Shown: piece after piece, positions 52,087-64,000 of the stretch
How positions within the stretch are numbered: the first letter of the stretch is position 1
Layout: each line of letters starts with the position of its first letter
NCBI RefSeq assembly: GCF_034258515.1
Contig: NZ_CP139438.1
Location: 2,852,001-2,916,000, forward strand
DNA: 64,000 bases
Source of the DNA: Pseudarthrobacter oxydans
GTDB taxonomy: Bacteria > Actinomycetota > Actinomycetes > Actinomycetales > Micrococcaceae
Direction of reading: 5' to 3'
Position numbers and translations under genes: made by a program
The notes under the pieces: generated by a model
The model's input: only the letters and a program-made list of their open reading frames with translations
Told to the model about the DNA's origin: nothing
Databases searched by the model: none

Positions 52087-53786
52087 CCCTGCTTTTCCGA
52101 AATGTTCGACGACGTGGGTTGCCCCGACCACTGCCTACTTTCGGTCTTCTCACGGCACTGTTCTTTCTGCTGTTCGGATTGTGGTCGGCCGCCACCCCCC
52201 TCATGGGCTCTCCAGACGAGCCCGCGCATACCATTAAGGCCGCAGCTGTAGTTCGCGGCCAGATCCTGGTGGAGGAAGGTACCTCGTTCGGCCACGGCGT
52301 CCACGTACGTGTACCCAACTATATTGCGAGCCTCCACGCCCAAAGCTGCTACAAGTTCAACCGGGCTCAGGCTGCCGATTGCACAGCTCCCATTTATGCC
52401 GACGACACCTTCACAAACATTGCTGTGACCTCTGCAGGCTCCTATAACCCGATGTACTACTTTGTTGTCGGGTTGCCATCACTACTGATGTCCGGCGCCC
52501 CGGCGCTCTATGCCATGCGGCTGGTAAGCGCTCTACTCTGTGCCGCTTTCTTTGCAGCCGGCTTCACCGCACTGACCGAACTGAGGCGTCCGAAGTACCC
52601 CGTCTTGGTTGCGGCCCTGACAATGACTCCGATGATCCTGTTCCTTGGCGGGGGCATCAACCCGAACTCCTTGGAGATTGCGGCCACCATGGCAGCATTC
52701 GCGGGGTTCGTGGTGATCCTCGACAACTGGCGGGACACAAGACGTGTGATCCCCGCGCTGGCCACTGTTGCCGCGTCCACGGTGGCACTCGCAAACGCCC
52801 GGCAAATATCGTTGATATGGCTTCTCTGCGCCCTGATCGTCGGTGTCTGCTCTTTCCGGTTCCGGCGCACTGTCACCGTCTTTAAGGACAGGCGGGTGCT
52901 CGCTGCCGTGGGTTTGGCCGTTCCAGGGGCATTGTTGGGGTTAGTTTGGATGTACCTGGCAGCTAACGGGCCAGCAAACGTCGGCGTGGCGCCAGAGGGA
53001 ATTGCCAATCCACATCCCGACGCCCCCCTGTACCGCGGTTTCATGATTATGCTCGACCGGACGTACGATTTCTTCCCGCAGTACATCGGAACCATGGGAT
53101 GGCTCGACACCCCTGCACCCGAACTGGTGACGCTGGTTTGGGGCGGATTGATGATCGCCGGCCTGCTGATCCCTTTCTGTGTCCGGCCGCTTCGCAACTG
53201 GACCGGATACTGGGTTGCCCTCGCAATGCTCTACCTGGTTCCTGCGCTGCTGCAGACCGCGCTATGGCGTGGGATGGGGTTCATCTGGCAAGGACGCTAC
53301 ACGCTTCCCCTTGTTGTGGTCCTATTCGTCAGCGTAGGTCTTGGGCTGAGGAAACTCAGATTCCCGGACGGCCCCGTTGCCTTACACGTTTCGCGGATCA
53401 TGTTCTGGCTCATTGTTTTCTGCCACACCTTGACCTTCGCATATGTCTTGAGGCGCTACGTTGTAGGCATTAGTGAGATCGCCAATTGGCAGACGCTTTT
53501 CTCTTCGCCTGACTGGCAGCCGCCGTTCGGTTGGCTCCCCTTGACCATCGCTTACCTTCTTATAACCGCGCTCGCGGGCCTGATCCTGTTCCGCTACCTC
53601 TTCACCGGGCAGCCTTTGATAGCTCGCTCGGTGAGAGCTGGAAGGCCGGGCCGGCTCTCCACTTCGGGAGCCACCGCCCACGCGGAGCGGAACGCTGCGG
53701 CAGACCTTATTTCCGCATCCGGGGCCTCCCACCCCGTTTCCCCCGAGCCCGAAGTCTCCAGGGCGCCGCGGGAACCGTCCATGTAA
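52083..53786 (+). CDS. DUF2142 membrane glycosyltransferase-like protein, first copy
   Basis: A 567-residue membrane protein of DUF2142. The first outer loop holds the family mark PLMGSPDEPAHTIKAAAVVR, where the Asp-Glu pair is placed like the catalytic Asp of GT-C enzymes. Later segments include FFPQYIGTMGWLDTPAP and WQGRYTLPLVVVLF. About eleven spans. It probably transfers a polyprenol-linked sugar to a polymer outside the membrane. It is a paralogue of the protein at 54705-56288. The ATG overlaps the PstS-like stop. Confidence 0.9.
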   Translation: MTLLFRNVRRRGLPRPLPTFGLLTALFFLLFGLWSAATPLMGSPDEPAHTIKAAAVVRGQILVEEGTSFGHGVHVRVPNYIASLHAQSCYKFNRAQAADCTAPIYADDTFTNIAVTSAGSYNPMYYFVVGLPSLLMSGAPALYAMRLVSALLCAAFFAAGFTALTELRRPKYPVLVAALTMTPMILFLGGGINPNSLEIAATMAAFAGFVVILDNWRDTRRVIPALATVAASTVALANARQISLIWLLCALIVGVCSFRFRRTVTVFKDRRVLAAVGLAVPGALLGLVWMYLAANGPANVGVAPEGIANPHPDAPLYRGFMIMLDRTYDFFPQYIGTMGWLDTPAPELVTLVWGGLMIAGLLIPFCVRPLRNWTGYWVALAMLYLVPALLQTALWRGMGFIWQGRYTLPLVVVLFVSVGLGLRKLRFPDGPVALHVSRIMFWLIVFCHTLTFAYVLRRYVVGISEIANWQTLFSSPDWQPPFGWLPLTIAYLLITALAGLILFRYLFTGQPLIARSVRAGRPGRLSTSGATAHAERNAAADLISASGASHPVSPEPEVSRAPREPSM

Positions 53787-54147
53787 TTCGAAGGTGCCGC
53801 ACGGCAGGGCCGTGATGCGTACGCTTCAAGCCTCCGGCACTCACAACGAGGGCCGGAGGCTGTTTTGGCTATGCACATGTGTAAAGCCCGGGCGTGGCCG
53901 AAGCGTTCCACCCAGCCTGGGCGGCGCCATAGCCCTCCCTGCCCCTTCAGAACGGGGCACTGGATGTGGTCACACCGTCGATCGTGCTGGACCGTTGGCC
54001 CGGGCTTGGATGTGTTCGGCTGGCCGCAGGGCCTGCTCACTGCGGAATGAAAGGTGCCCGGGAGCAGGCCCTTCAGGGTTTGGCGTCGTTCGTCCGGGCT
54101 GTCTGTTGCCCGAGTTGCCCCCCGGAAGCCCCCTACCGGGCAGAGAA
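53787..54147. other. Gap between convergent DUF2142 and gtrA-like genes
   Basis: 361 bases with no gene that I can support. A terminator hairpin lies at 53829-53861. The rest includes short open frames on both strands without binding sites and without recognisable products. The sequence does not show repeats or an RNA gene. Confidence 0.5.
53829..53866 (+). terminator. Terminator after the first DUF2142 gene
   Basis: Inverted repeat AGCCTCCGGC and GCCGGAGGCT with a 13-base loop, followed by GTTTT. It ends the operon that started at 44918. Confidence 0.88.
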
Positions 54148-54627
54148 CTAGTTCGTTTCCACGTCCTGCGGTTCACGCCGGAAGATCCAGTGCCGGTAGA
54201 GGAAATAGTTCCAAACCGTGGTGAGAGTCGTTGCAGTGGTCTTGCCCAAAACATACGACCAGCCAAGAGCATCAAAACCGGTAACTATCACATCACTTAC
54301 GACGATGTTCAGTAGAACCAGGAGCAGGTACTTTGCTGCGCTGACGCTTCCCTTGTTCGTTGCCTGGAAAGTGAATACTCGCTGGAGCAGAAAATTGAAA
54401 ACCAGGCTAACGACGAACGCAATGGGCGTGGCAATCCAAAGGTCTACGCCGAACCCTTCGTGAAGCACCGCCAGCAGTCCCAGATCAAGCGCAAATGAAA
54501 GACCACCAACCGCCAGAAATCTGACTACGGGATGCCGGTAAAGGACCATAGCAAGGCGTGGCACAGGAGGAGCTGCCTCGGCGGAAGATTTATTGGATGA
54601 CGGCATGCCAGAACCGGGAATTCGCAT
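54148..54627 (-). CDS. GtrA-family membrane protein
   Basis: A 159-residue protein with four membrane spans. The N-terminal RHPVVRFLAVGGLSFALDLG and the C-terminal TTLTTVWNYFLYRHWIFRRE are characteristic of GtrA, which is thought to flip polyprenol-linked sugars. An AGAGGATC site precedes the ATG at 54627. It is divergent from the second DUF2142 gene. Together with the GT2 at 42671 and the DUF2142 proteins it would form a three-part glycosylation system. Confidence 0.9.
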   Translation of the reverse strand: MRIPGSGMPSSNKSSAEAAPPVPRLAMVLYRHPVVRFLAVGGLSFALDLGLLAVLHEGFGVDLWIATPIAFVVSLVFNFLLQRVFTFQATNKGSVSAAKYLLLVLLNIVVSDVIVTGFDALGWSYVLGKTTATTLTTVWNYFLYRHWIFRREPQDVETN

Positions 54628-54704
54628 CGTGGGGTTGATCCTCTCCAGTGGAACGGAGTGTTCAGCCTCTTGACAGCCAGCCTCCAAGTACGCTTAAAGC
54701 TATC

Positions 54705-56288
54705 ATGCCACATTCGACGCTCCCTCCCCTGTTAGCCAAGTTCAACCACCTAAAGACCCACCGACCCGCCCCCTCATCCTTCCGAGTCCTCATAGTTGCC
54801 TGGCTGCTCTTTGGATGCATCGGAAGCGTATGGAGTTTCGCTTCGCCCCTCATGTCCATTCCTGACGAACCCGCTCACACCATCAAGGCGGCAGCAGTAG
54901 CCCGTGGACAACTGTCGGGAACCAGCTCCGGAGTCCAAGGTGCCCCCTTGATGGTTCAAGTGCCCGGTTACATCGCGGATCTTAACCAACATGTATGTTT
55001 CGCGCAAAAATCAAACGTAACCGCTGACTGCGCGACTCCGATCGACTCCTCCGATCGAGGATGGAGAACCGGCAAGACATCCGCCGGAAACTACAATCCT
55101 GTGTATTACGGCATTGTCGGCCTGGGTAGCCGCGGCCTCAGCGGCGAAACTGCGATATATGCCATGAGGCTGATCAGTACGTGGATGGTGGCATTCTTCC
55201 TGGCTGCAATCTTCGCAGCCACCGCGTCCTTGCGTCGTTTCCACCGGCCAGTCATCGCGGCTTCAATAGCACTGACACCAGCTGTCTTCTTCTTAACCGG
55301 CTCGATCAACCCGAATGCGCTGGAGATTGCCTCCACGGGGGCCGTATTCGCGAGTCTTTGCGCCATCGCCGAGCAAACGGCCAGCAAGGTTAGGCTCAGC
55401 ACTCTGCTCTTAGTTGTCTTCACCCTGTCCGCCTCAGTTCTCGCACATACCCGTCCGCTTTCCCTCTTGTGGTTGGCAATTGCCGCGACCGCCGCTGTGC
55501 TCTGTTTTGGCATCAATGCTTCTCTGCGCACGCTGGCACAAAGGAGATTCCAGGTAGCGCTGCTCATCGTCGGCGTATCGTGCGCTTTTGCACTGTGGTG
55601 GGTCGTGTCGGCGAAAAGCTTCGAAAGCCTGCTGGCGGGCGCCCCCATTCCTGCGGAGAGTGCAGCTGTTGCCATGCTCGACAAAACGGTTTTCTTCATG
55701 GTGGAGTACGTAGGTGTCCTTGGGTGGATCGACACTCTGCCGCCGCCGGCCGCTCTCTACGCCTGGGTCCTGGGGTTTGGGGCCATGTTGTTCCTTGCCT
55801 ACACGGCCCGCCCTCTCAGGGCGCGCTGGGTCATGGTGCTGCTGACGGTTACCGTTATCGCAGTTCCAACCGCCCTGCAAGCAAGCTCAAGCGAACAGCT
55901 GGGTTGGATTTGGCAGGGAAGATACACGCTGGCAATGGTTGTCACCCTCATCTTGGCGGCTGGAGTCGCAACGCGCTTCCGGCCGTTCCGTATTACGCCT
56001 TGGACTAAGTCCATGGTCCGCTGGGGGTTGGTTCTTGGGGGATTGGCGCACGCCTATGTGTTCCTGGAAGGCTTGCGCCGCTACACCATCGGGATTCAAG
56101 ATCACGTCAACTGGACAGAGATGTTTGAACCGCTGTGGCAGCCTCCAGGTACCTGGCAAGTGCTCGCGGTCATCTACATCCTGCTGTTGGCAACCTGCGG
56201 TAGTTTCCTCTACCGCCTCTTGACTACGCCGCCGGCACAGGCACGGCAGAAGCATATAGCCCCGTTGCAGCCACCGCTCAGCAGATGA
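54705..56288 (+). CDS. DUF2142 membrane glycosyltransferase-like protein, second copy
   Basis: A 527-residue paralogue of the protein at 52083-53786. The family mark here reads PLMSIPDEPAHTIKAAAVAR, followed by related motifs such as SAGNYNPVYYGIVGL and IWQGRYTLAMVVTL. About eleven spans. The start at 54705 is chosen because the longer frame from 54648 extends into the divergent gtrA-like promoter region. The two paralogues probably use different donors or acceptors, since the loops between spans have diverged. It is convergent to the GlfT2-like gene. Confidence 0.9.
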   Translation: MPHSTLPPLLAKFNHLKTHRPAPSSFRVLIVAWLLFGCIGSVWSFASPLMSIPDEPAHTIKAAAVARGQLSGTSSGVQGAPLMVQVPGYIADLNQHVCFAQKSNVTADCATPIDSSDRGWRTGKTSAGNYNPVYYGIVGLGSRGLSGETAIYAMRLISTWMVAFFLAAIFAATASLRRFHRPVIAASIALTPAVFFLTGSINPNALEIASTGAVFASLCAIAEQTASKVRLSTLLLVVFTLSASVLAHTRPLSLLWLAIAATAAVLCFGINASLRTLAQRRFQVALLIVGVSCAFALWWVVSAKSFESLLAGAPIPAESAAVAMLDKTVFFMVEYVGVLGWIDTLPPPAALYAWVLGFGAMLFLAYTARPLRARWVMVLLTVTVIAVPTALQASSSEQLGWIWQGRYTLAMVVTLILAAGVATRFRPFRITPWTKSMVRWGLVLGGLAHAYVFLEGLRRYTIGIQDHVNWTEMFEPLWQPPGTWQVLAVIYILLLATCGSFLYRLLTTPPAQARQKHIAPLQPPLSR

Positions 56289-56303
56289 TGAGCGGCGGGA
56301 GAT

Positions 56304-59674
<3,371 letters not shown>

Positions 59675-59700
59675 TCAAAGGCACCGAAGGATTCACGCCC

Positions 59701-62700
59701 ATGACACTTCACTGCACACTGGTCCGCAGCCCCCACGCGCTTCCGGCCGGGCCGCCCATGGAACTTTCCATTACGGCACCACCGGGCACTTCCGGCGCAA
59801 AAATCCACGCCCTGCTGGTGGAGAGGTTCGGCACGGGGGCGGTCTCTATCGGCGGGGATGACCTGTGTTCCATGAGCCTCGGCAAAGCACCCCTTGTGAA
59901 TGGCGCCATCCTGGTCGACGGCGGGAGCCAGCCCCCCAGCCGAAGAAGGCCGAGGAGTCCGGCTCCTGATCCCGCTGCACCCATCGCGCTGGCTGTGCAC
60001 ACCGGCGCCGGAGCAGGCATCCTGGTCCCCCTGAGGCGCGGCACCTACACGATAGGCAGAAGCAATACGCGCATCGTGGTTCCCGATCCTGAACTCTCCC
60101 GCGAACATGCCCGCCTGGTGGTCACCGAGAAGGACATCATGATCGTTGATCTGGAGAGCGCCAACGGCACCTATGTGGACGGCGGACGGGTCCGCCATGC
60201 GCGCGTCACCACTGACTCCACCATCCGCTGCGGCAACACGGCAATGTCGCTCGTCTTCCTGGACCTGCCTGACAAGGCACTGGCCGACGCCGGCACGTCA
60301 GTTAAGGAGCCCCTCACCGTTCCAGGCCTCACCGAGTCCGGCAATCGCGGAATCCTTCTGCTCACCGCAGTGCTCCCCCTGGCCATCGGCATAGAACTCG
60401 CGGTCCTCACAGGAATGTGGATGTTCCTTGCTTTCGCGGCCGTCTCGGCAGTCTCCGTACTCATCCCGCTGGCGACGGGCCGCCGCCAGGCGCGCGAGTT
60501 CGCACAACGGATCCAGTCGGCAGTGGAGGAGGACCGGAAGCGGCGGCAGCGGGCGGGGCCCTCCCTCCCGCTGCTGATGCTGGCTGCCCGCCACGGGCAG
60601 GTTGCGCCTTCGCGGGCCGAGGGGAACGGCAGGGTGTGGCTTCGCCTCGGGCAAGCGGCCCAGGAAGCCTGTCTGAAAGTCGAGTCGGGGACCGCGCCCC
60701 GCATTGTTCCGTCAGTCGGGGAAGTCCCCGTGCTGCTGGATCCGGATCCCCCCAACACCACGTTCCGCGGGCCTCGGACCGTGGCGGAGGCGATGATCAG
60801 GTCGCTCGTCATGCAGTTGGCAGGCTACCCGTGTGGCAGCAGGACCCGCATCATCATCTGCGGCCCGCTGGAAAGTCTTCCGCTCCCTGCCCGCTTTCTT
60901 CCCGGCGTGACCCTCGCAGGAACCCGGCGTGCCGGCATGAAGGCACTCGCGGACGGCTTCGGCTCCACCTATGATCACGGTGTCCTCCTGTCCATCGAAG
61001 CGTCACTCATGCACGAGGACGGACTACGGGAAAAGGCAGCAGGGTTGGGCTGGCAAGTGCTCCAGTTTTGTGAGCCTGACACCGTTCCGGGTGTCCCCGA
61101 AGTGGTACTCGCCGAGCGGCAGTCGTTCCTGCGGGAAACGGGGCGCCGCATTGCGTTCGTCCCGGACCTGGCACCCGAGGACGTGTTCAGCAGCTTCTGT
61201 CGGCAGGTAGCGGCCTCTCCGAGGCCGCCGGAGGGCCAGGAGCGCCCGGTCCCGTCTGCCTGCGCACTGGACGAACTGCTGCCGATCACTCCCGCAGACA
61301 CTGCTGCCCGCTGGGCTGCGAGCGCCGGCGTCCGCGGTCTAGGCGTTCCGCTGGGACTCGGAGCAACGGGGCCTCAACTTCTTGACCTGCTGAATGACGG
61401 TCCCCACCTGCTGGTGGCGGGAACCACAGGCTCGGGCAAATCGGAACTGCTCCGAAGCCTGGCGCTGGCGCTGGCGCTCACCCACCCCCCGGACAGGGTC
61501 AATTTCCTCTTTGTCGATTTCAAAGGCGGATCGGGCCTGGGTCCGCTGGCGGGCCTGGTCCACTGCGTCGGCGTCCTGACGGACCTGTCCACCCACGAAC
61601 TCGAACGGACCCTCGCATCACTTCGGGCGGAAATCAGGGTCCGGGAGGAAGCCCTCGCCGCTGCCCGGGTTCCGGACCTCACCGCCTACCGTTCCACACG
61701 CGCATCCCTTAGTTGTCCCCTTCCCCATCTGGTCATCGTCATCGACGAGTTTCGGATGCTCGTGGACGACGCTCCAGAGGTAATCCGCGAACTCATGCGG
61801 ATCGCTTCCATCGGGCGCTCGCTCGGTCTGCACCTCGTCATGGCAACCCAGCGTCCCCAGGGAGCGCTGACCGCCGACATCCGCGCCAACGTCACGTCCA
61901 GCATTGCGCTTCGCGTCCAGTCGGAGATGGAGTCCCACGACGTCATCAGGACCGCGGCGGCGGCCGGCATCAGGCTGGCAACTCCGGGGCGTGCCTTTAT
62001 CGCCCGCGGCATGGAGGAGCCGGAGGAATTCCAGGCGGCAGCAACTGGAGCGTGCCGTGCCATGGCAGTCGAAGACACGGACGTACAGCTCGCCACGGAG
62101 TATCTGGAGGCCGTGGGAGAAGACACCGCGGCCACCGCCGGCACCGCAGACCTGACACCGGCAGAAGCAGCAGCTCCACTCGTCTCGCTTGTTCGAAATC
62201 TTTGGGCCTCACAGGCAGGGGCAGCACCACGGCCGCCGGTTGCCCCTCCCCTGCCCCGGAAGCTCACTCAGCCCCAAAGGAAGATATCCCGTGGCGGCCT
62301 GACCGCCGGGGCAACGGCGAAGGATGGCACCAGCCAGTGGACCATTGATCTGGGCCTGGTGGACTTGCCCGAGCGCCAAGAGGTGACGCCCCTGCTGTGG
62401 AAACCCGCAAAGGACAGCCACCTCGCCTTTGTCGGAGGTCCGACGTCCGGCGCGGCGGAGGCCCTTGACCTGGCCGCCCGTGAAGTGGCCGGTCATACAG
62501 CGGAATCACACTGTTATTTCCTGGACGCCGGCGGATCCTTCCTCGGCCTGGCCGCGCACACCCGGACGGGGGCCCACGCAGGGCTGCACGAGCTGCGGCG
62601 TGCCGTCCGCATACTTGAACGGCTGGCCCAGGAACTGGCCAGCCGCCTGAACCGGGCTGACAGCTGCGTTCCGCTTGTCCTTGTGATCTCCGGCTGGGGG

Positions 62701-63762
62701 TCCTGGGTATCGGCTTTTCGGGCAGGACCGCTGGCCTGGGCCGAAGACCTTGTCCAGGATCTGGTCCGCGACGGCGCCAACGCCGGAATCACGGTCCTCA
62801 TCTCCGGTGAGAGGGAACTGGTTACGGCCCGGTTCTGCGGATCACTTCCCAACCGCATCTACTTCCCCGCAGGCTCCAATGAGGACAGCCGAATGGCATG
62901 GCCAAAGATGCCTTCCACGGCCCCGGTCAAAGGCAGGGGCGCGGCCTTCGGGCCGATCGTCGGCGGCCCAGCAGCCGTCTGCCAGCTCTTCGAACCCGCT
63001 TCGGCCAGTGCAGCGCAGGACGGCACCAGCCCGAACGAAGTCGTTGCGGCGGGGACCCGGCCTTTCCGGGTTGAGCCGCTTCCCTCCCTGGTATCAGTCT
63101 CGGAGGTTGAGGCTTTGGCTGCCAGGATGGATGACGTCGGAGCGACGGTTCCCGAAGCGCCGCTCGCGAACGGGAAGGGACCACGCCAGAGTGACGGCGA
63201 CGCCCACTCGCGGGACCTGCTCCTGGGCCTTGGTGGCGATGAACTTCAACCTGTCACCGTTCGGATTCCGGCCGGAGGCGTCTTCGCCGTCCTCGGTGGA
63301 GCCGGTTCGGGAAAGACGAACGTCCTGCGTACCCTGCAGGCTCTGAACCCGGCCGCGGGCCGGTGGACCTGCCCGGACGGCGGCACGGATCCGGAGGAAT
63401 TCTGGAAGTGTTCGCTGGCCAAGGCCAGGGAGGGGGAACTGCCGAGGACGGCGGTGCTGCTGGCAGACGACATTGACCTCTTGCCTGCCGGCGCCTTACA
63501 GGACCTGACTGAGTTGCACGCCCTCGGCCACCCTGTGGTCCTGACCGCAAATTACAGTCCCTTGCTGCTTCAGCGCGTTCCGTTGGTCATGGATTGCCGG
63601 GCCGCCGGACGGGGACTCCTGCTGTCTCCGCGGTCCGCTTCGGAGGGCGACCTGTTCGGGGTCCGGTTCGACATCGAGCCGGATCCCCCTGCGGGCAGGG
63701 GGATGCTGATATCCCGGGGGCGGTCCTCCCCGGTCCAGGTTGCCTGGGCGGGGATGGAATAA
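59701..63762 (+). CDS. FHA-domain FtsK/SpoIIIE ATPase, EccC-like
   Basis: A 1353-residue protein. A small N-terminal domain is followed by an FHA domain at about residues 105-185 (TYTIGRSNTRIVVPD, SREHARLVV, ANGTYVDGG), two membrane spans near 222-260, and two or more ATPase modules. The first P-loop is GTTGSGKSE near residue 574 with Walker B HLVIVIDEFRML; a later module has the P-loop GGAGSGKTN near residue 1197. This is the EssC/EccC plan of type VII secretion motors in Gram-positive bacteria, where EssC also carries N-terminal FHA domains. No WXG100 genes are seen in the window, so its substrates are unknown. Confidence 0.9.
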   Translation: MTLHCTLVRSPHALPAGPPMELSITAPPGTSGAKIHALLVERFGTGAVSIGGDDLCSMSLGKAPLVNGAILVDGGSQPPSRRRPRSPAPDPAAPIALAVHTGAGAGILVPLRRGTYTIGRSNTRIVVPDPELSREHARLVVTEKDIMIVDLESANGTYVDGGRVRHARVTTDSTIRCGNTAMSLVFLDLPDKALADAGTSVKEPLTVPGLTESGNRGILLLTAVLPLAIGIELAVLTGMWMFLAFAAVSAVSVLIPLATGRRQAREFAQRIQSAVEEDRKRRQRAGPSLPLLMLAARHGQVAPSRAEGNGRVWLRLGQAAQEACLKVESGTAPRIVPSVGEVPVLLDPDPPNTTFRGPRTVAEAMIRSLVMQLAGYPCGSRTRIIICGPLESLPLPARFLPGVTLAGTRRAGMKALADGFGSTYDHGVLLSIEASLMHEDGLREKAAGLGWQVLQFCEPDTVPGVPEVVLAERQSFLRETGRRIAFVPDLAPEDVFSSFCRQVAASPRPPEGQERPVPSACALDELLPITPADTAARWAASAGVRGLGVPLGLGATGPQLLDLLNDGPHLLVAGTTGSGKSELLRSLALALALTHPPDRVNFLFVDFKGGSGLGPLAGLVHCVGVLTDLSTHELERTLASLRAEIRVREEALAAARVPDLTAYRSTRASLSCPLPHLVIVIDEFRMLVDDAPEVIRELMRIASIGRSLGLHLVMATQRPQGALTADIRANVTSSIALRVQSEMESHDVIRTAAAAGIRLATPGRAFIARGMEEPEEFQAAATGACRAMAVEDTDVQLATEYLEAVGEDTAATAGTADLTPAEAAAPLVSLVRNLWASQAGAAPRPPVAPPLPRKLTQPQRKISRGGLTAGATAKDGTSQWTIDLGLVDLPERQEVTPLLWKPAKDSHLAFVGGPTSGAAEALDLAAREVAGHTAESHCYFLDAGGSFLGLAAHTRTGAHAGLHELRRAVRILERLAQELASRLNRADSCVPLVLVISGWGSWVSAFRAGPLAWAEDLVQDLVRDGANAGITVLISGERELVTARFCGSLPNRIYFPAGSNEDSRMAWPKMPSTAPVKGRGAAFGPIVGGPAAVCQLFEPASASAAQDGTSPNEVVAAGTRPFRVEPLPSLVSVSEVEALAARMDDVGATVPEAPLANGKGPRQSDGDAHSRDLLLGLGGDELQPVTVRIPAGGVFAVLGGAGSGKTNVLRTLQALNPAAGRWTCPDGGTDPEEFWKCSLAKAREGELPRTAVLLADDIDLLPAGALQDLTELHALGHPVVLTANYSPLLLQRVPLVMDCRAAGRGLLLSPRSASEGDLFGVRFDIEPDPPAGRGMLISRGRSSPVQVAWAGME

Positions 63763-63784
63763 AAGGACCGGGCGGCAGAACCTG

Positions 63785-64000
63785 CTAGAGTGCCGGCGTC
63801 CCCCCACCGGTGCGCGACGCATAACTGATCACCTTGCTTTGGAACAGAAGGACGATGGCAGTGACGGCCGGAACCAGCATAGCCAGCCCGGCAAGCAGGA
63901 GGCCGCTGCTGACCGTTGGAAATCCGATGGTCAGAACGAACAGCTGCGCTACAAGGGCAGCAGCCCGGGTCCAGCGGAAGCCACGGTTCAGGAAGAGGGC
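63785..64000 (-). CDS. C-terminal end of a membrane protein, cut by window edge
   Basis: An open minus-strand frame of 71 codons from the window edge to a TAG at 63785-63787. It has two hydrophobic spans (ALVAQLFVLTIGFPTVSSG and LAGLAMLVPAVTAIVLLF) and a short tail SYASRTGGGTPAL. It is convergent to the FtsK-like gene. The start lies outside the window. Small hydrophobic membrane proteins like this are common; no family assigned. Confidence 0.6.
   Translation of the reverse strand, partial: ALFLNRGFRWTRAAALVAQLFVLTIGFPTVSSGLLLAGLAMLVPAVTAIVLLFQSKVISYASRTGGGTPAL

Noticed and set aside
53866..54147. Possible gene remnant or small RNA between DUF2142 and gtrA-like genes
   Set aside because: Short frames only, with no binding sites, motifs or clear secondary structure beyond the terminator.

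Overview
The window comes from a high-GC actinobacterium, most likely a member of the Micrococcaceae close to Arthrobacter or Pseudarthrobacter. The reasons are the prfB-ftsE-ftsX-M23 peptidase-smpB-ssrA gene order, the tmRNA tag ANSKRTDFALAA, tandem crcB genes, and a cell-wall locus combining dTDP-rhamnose, galactofuranose, DUF2142 and DUF2304 genes. Genus is inferred from gene content, not from a search.

Layout. 0-3.6 kb: end of a PLP enzyme, a methyltransferase, a DtxR-type regulator, two crcB fluoride-channel genes and two small proteins. 3.6-10.2 kb (minus strand): HtrA-type protease, tmRNA, smpB, M23 peptidase, ftsX, ftsE, prfB. 10.3-36.1 kb (minus strand): a Tad/Flp pilus operon (cpaF, tadB, tadC, a pilin-like gene, two tadE-like genes and a tadG-like gene) split by two integrated elements. 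36.4-39.3 kb: a secreted GH25 muramidase with eleven LGFP-type repeats. 39.3-59.5 kb: a surface-polysaccharide locus (rmlA, rmlB, fused rmlC-rmlD, several GT2 enzymes, flippase, DUF6541, two DUF2142 proteins, GtrA, GlfT2-like transferase, glf). 59.7-63.8 kb: an FHA-FtsK/SpoIIIE ATPase resembling EccC, then the end of a membrane-protein gene at the window edge.

The most striking feature is the double interruption of the Tad operon. Element 1 (about 11.5 kb) sits inside tadC and element 2 (about 9.6 kb) inside cpaF. Each carries a large serine recombinase whose gene begins immediately inside the upstream junction and runs in the same direction as the host gene. Joining the outer sequences at the short shared cores (GGT and AGCG) restores uninterrupted, in-frame genes: tadC of 313 codons and cpaF of 407 codons. 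As sequenced, the pilus should be off, and precise excision of both elements should turn it on.

Both elements look like small phage-satellite or prophage-like islands in the style of mycobacterial phiRv1. Element 1 has recombinase, a candidate recombination directionality factor, a P4/D5-type primase-helicase, a tail-fibre-like protein and a P27-type small terminase, but no capsid gene. Its terminase gene is broken by one of two identical IS256-family insertions, each with its own 8-bp target duplication. Element 2 has recombinase, a homologous directionality-factor candidate, a replication-like protein and an HK97-type major capsid protein, but no recognisable portal, protease, large terminase or tail genes. 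It also carries a Panacea-domain antitoxin paired with a GNAT toxin, and a membrane-anchored pentapeptide-repeat-like protein at its end as likely cargo.

The polysaccharide genes form a coherent set. rmlA/B/CD make dTDP-L-rhamnose, and glf makes UDP-galactofuranose for the GlfT2-like transferase. The GT2 enzymes and the Wzx-like flippase assemble and export the polymer. The polyprenol-sugar synthase type GT2, GtrA and DUF2142 proteins resemble a three-part system for modifying polymers outside the membrane.
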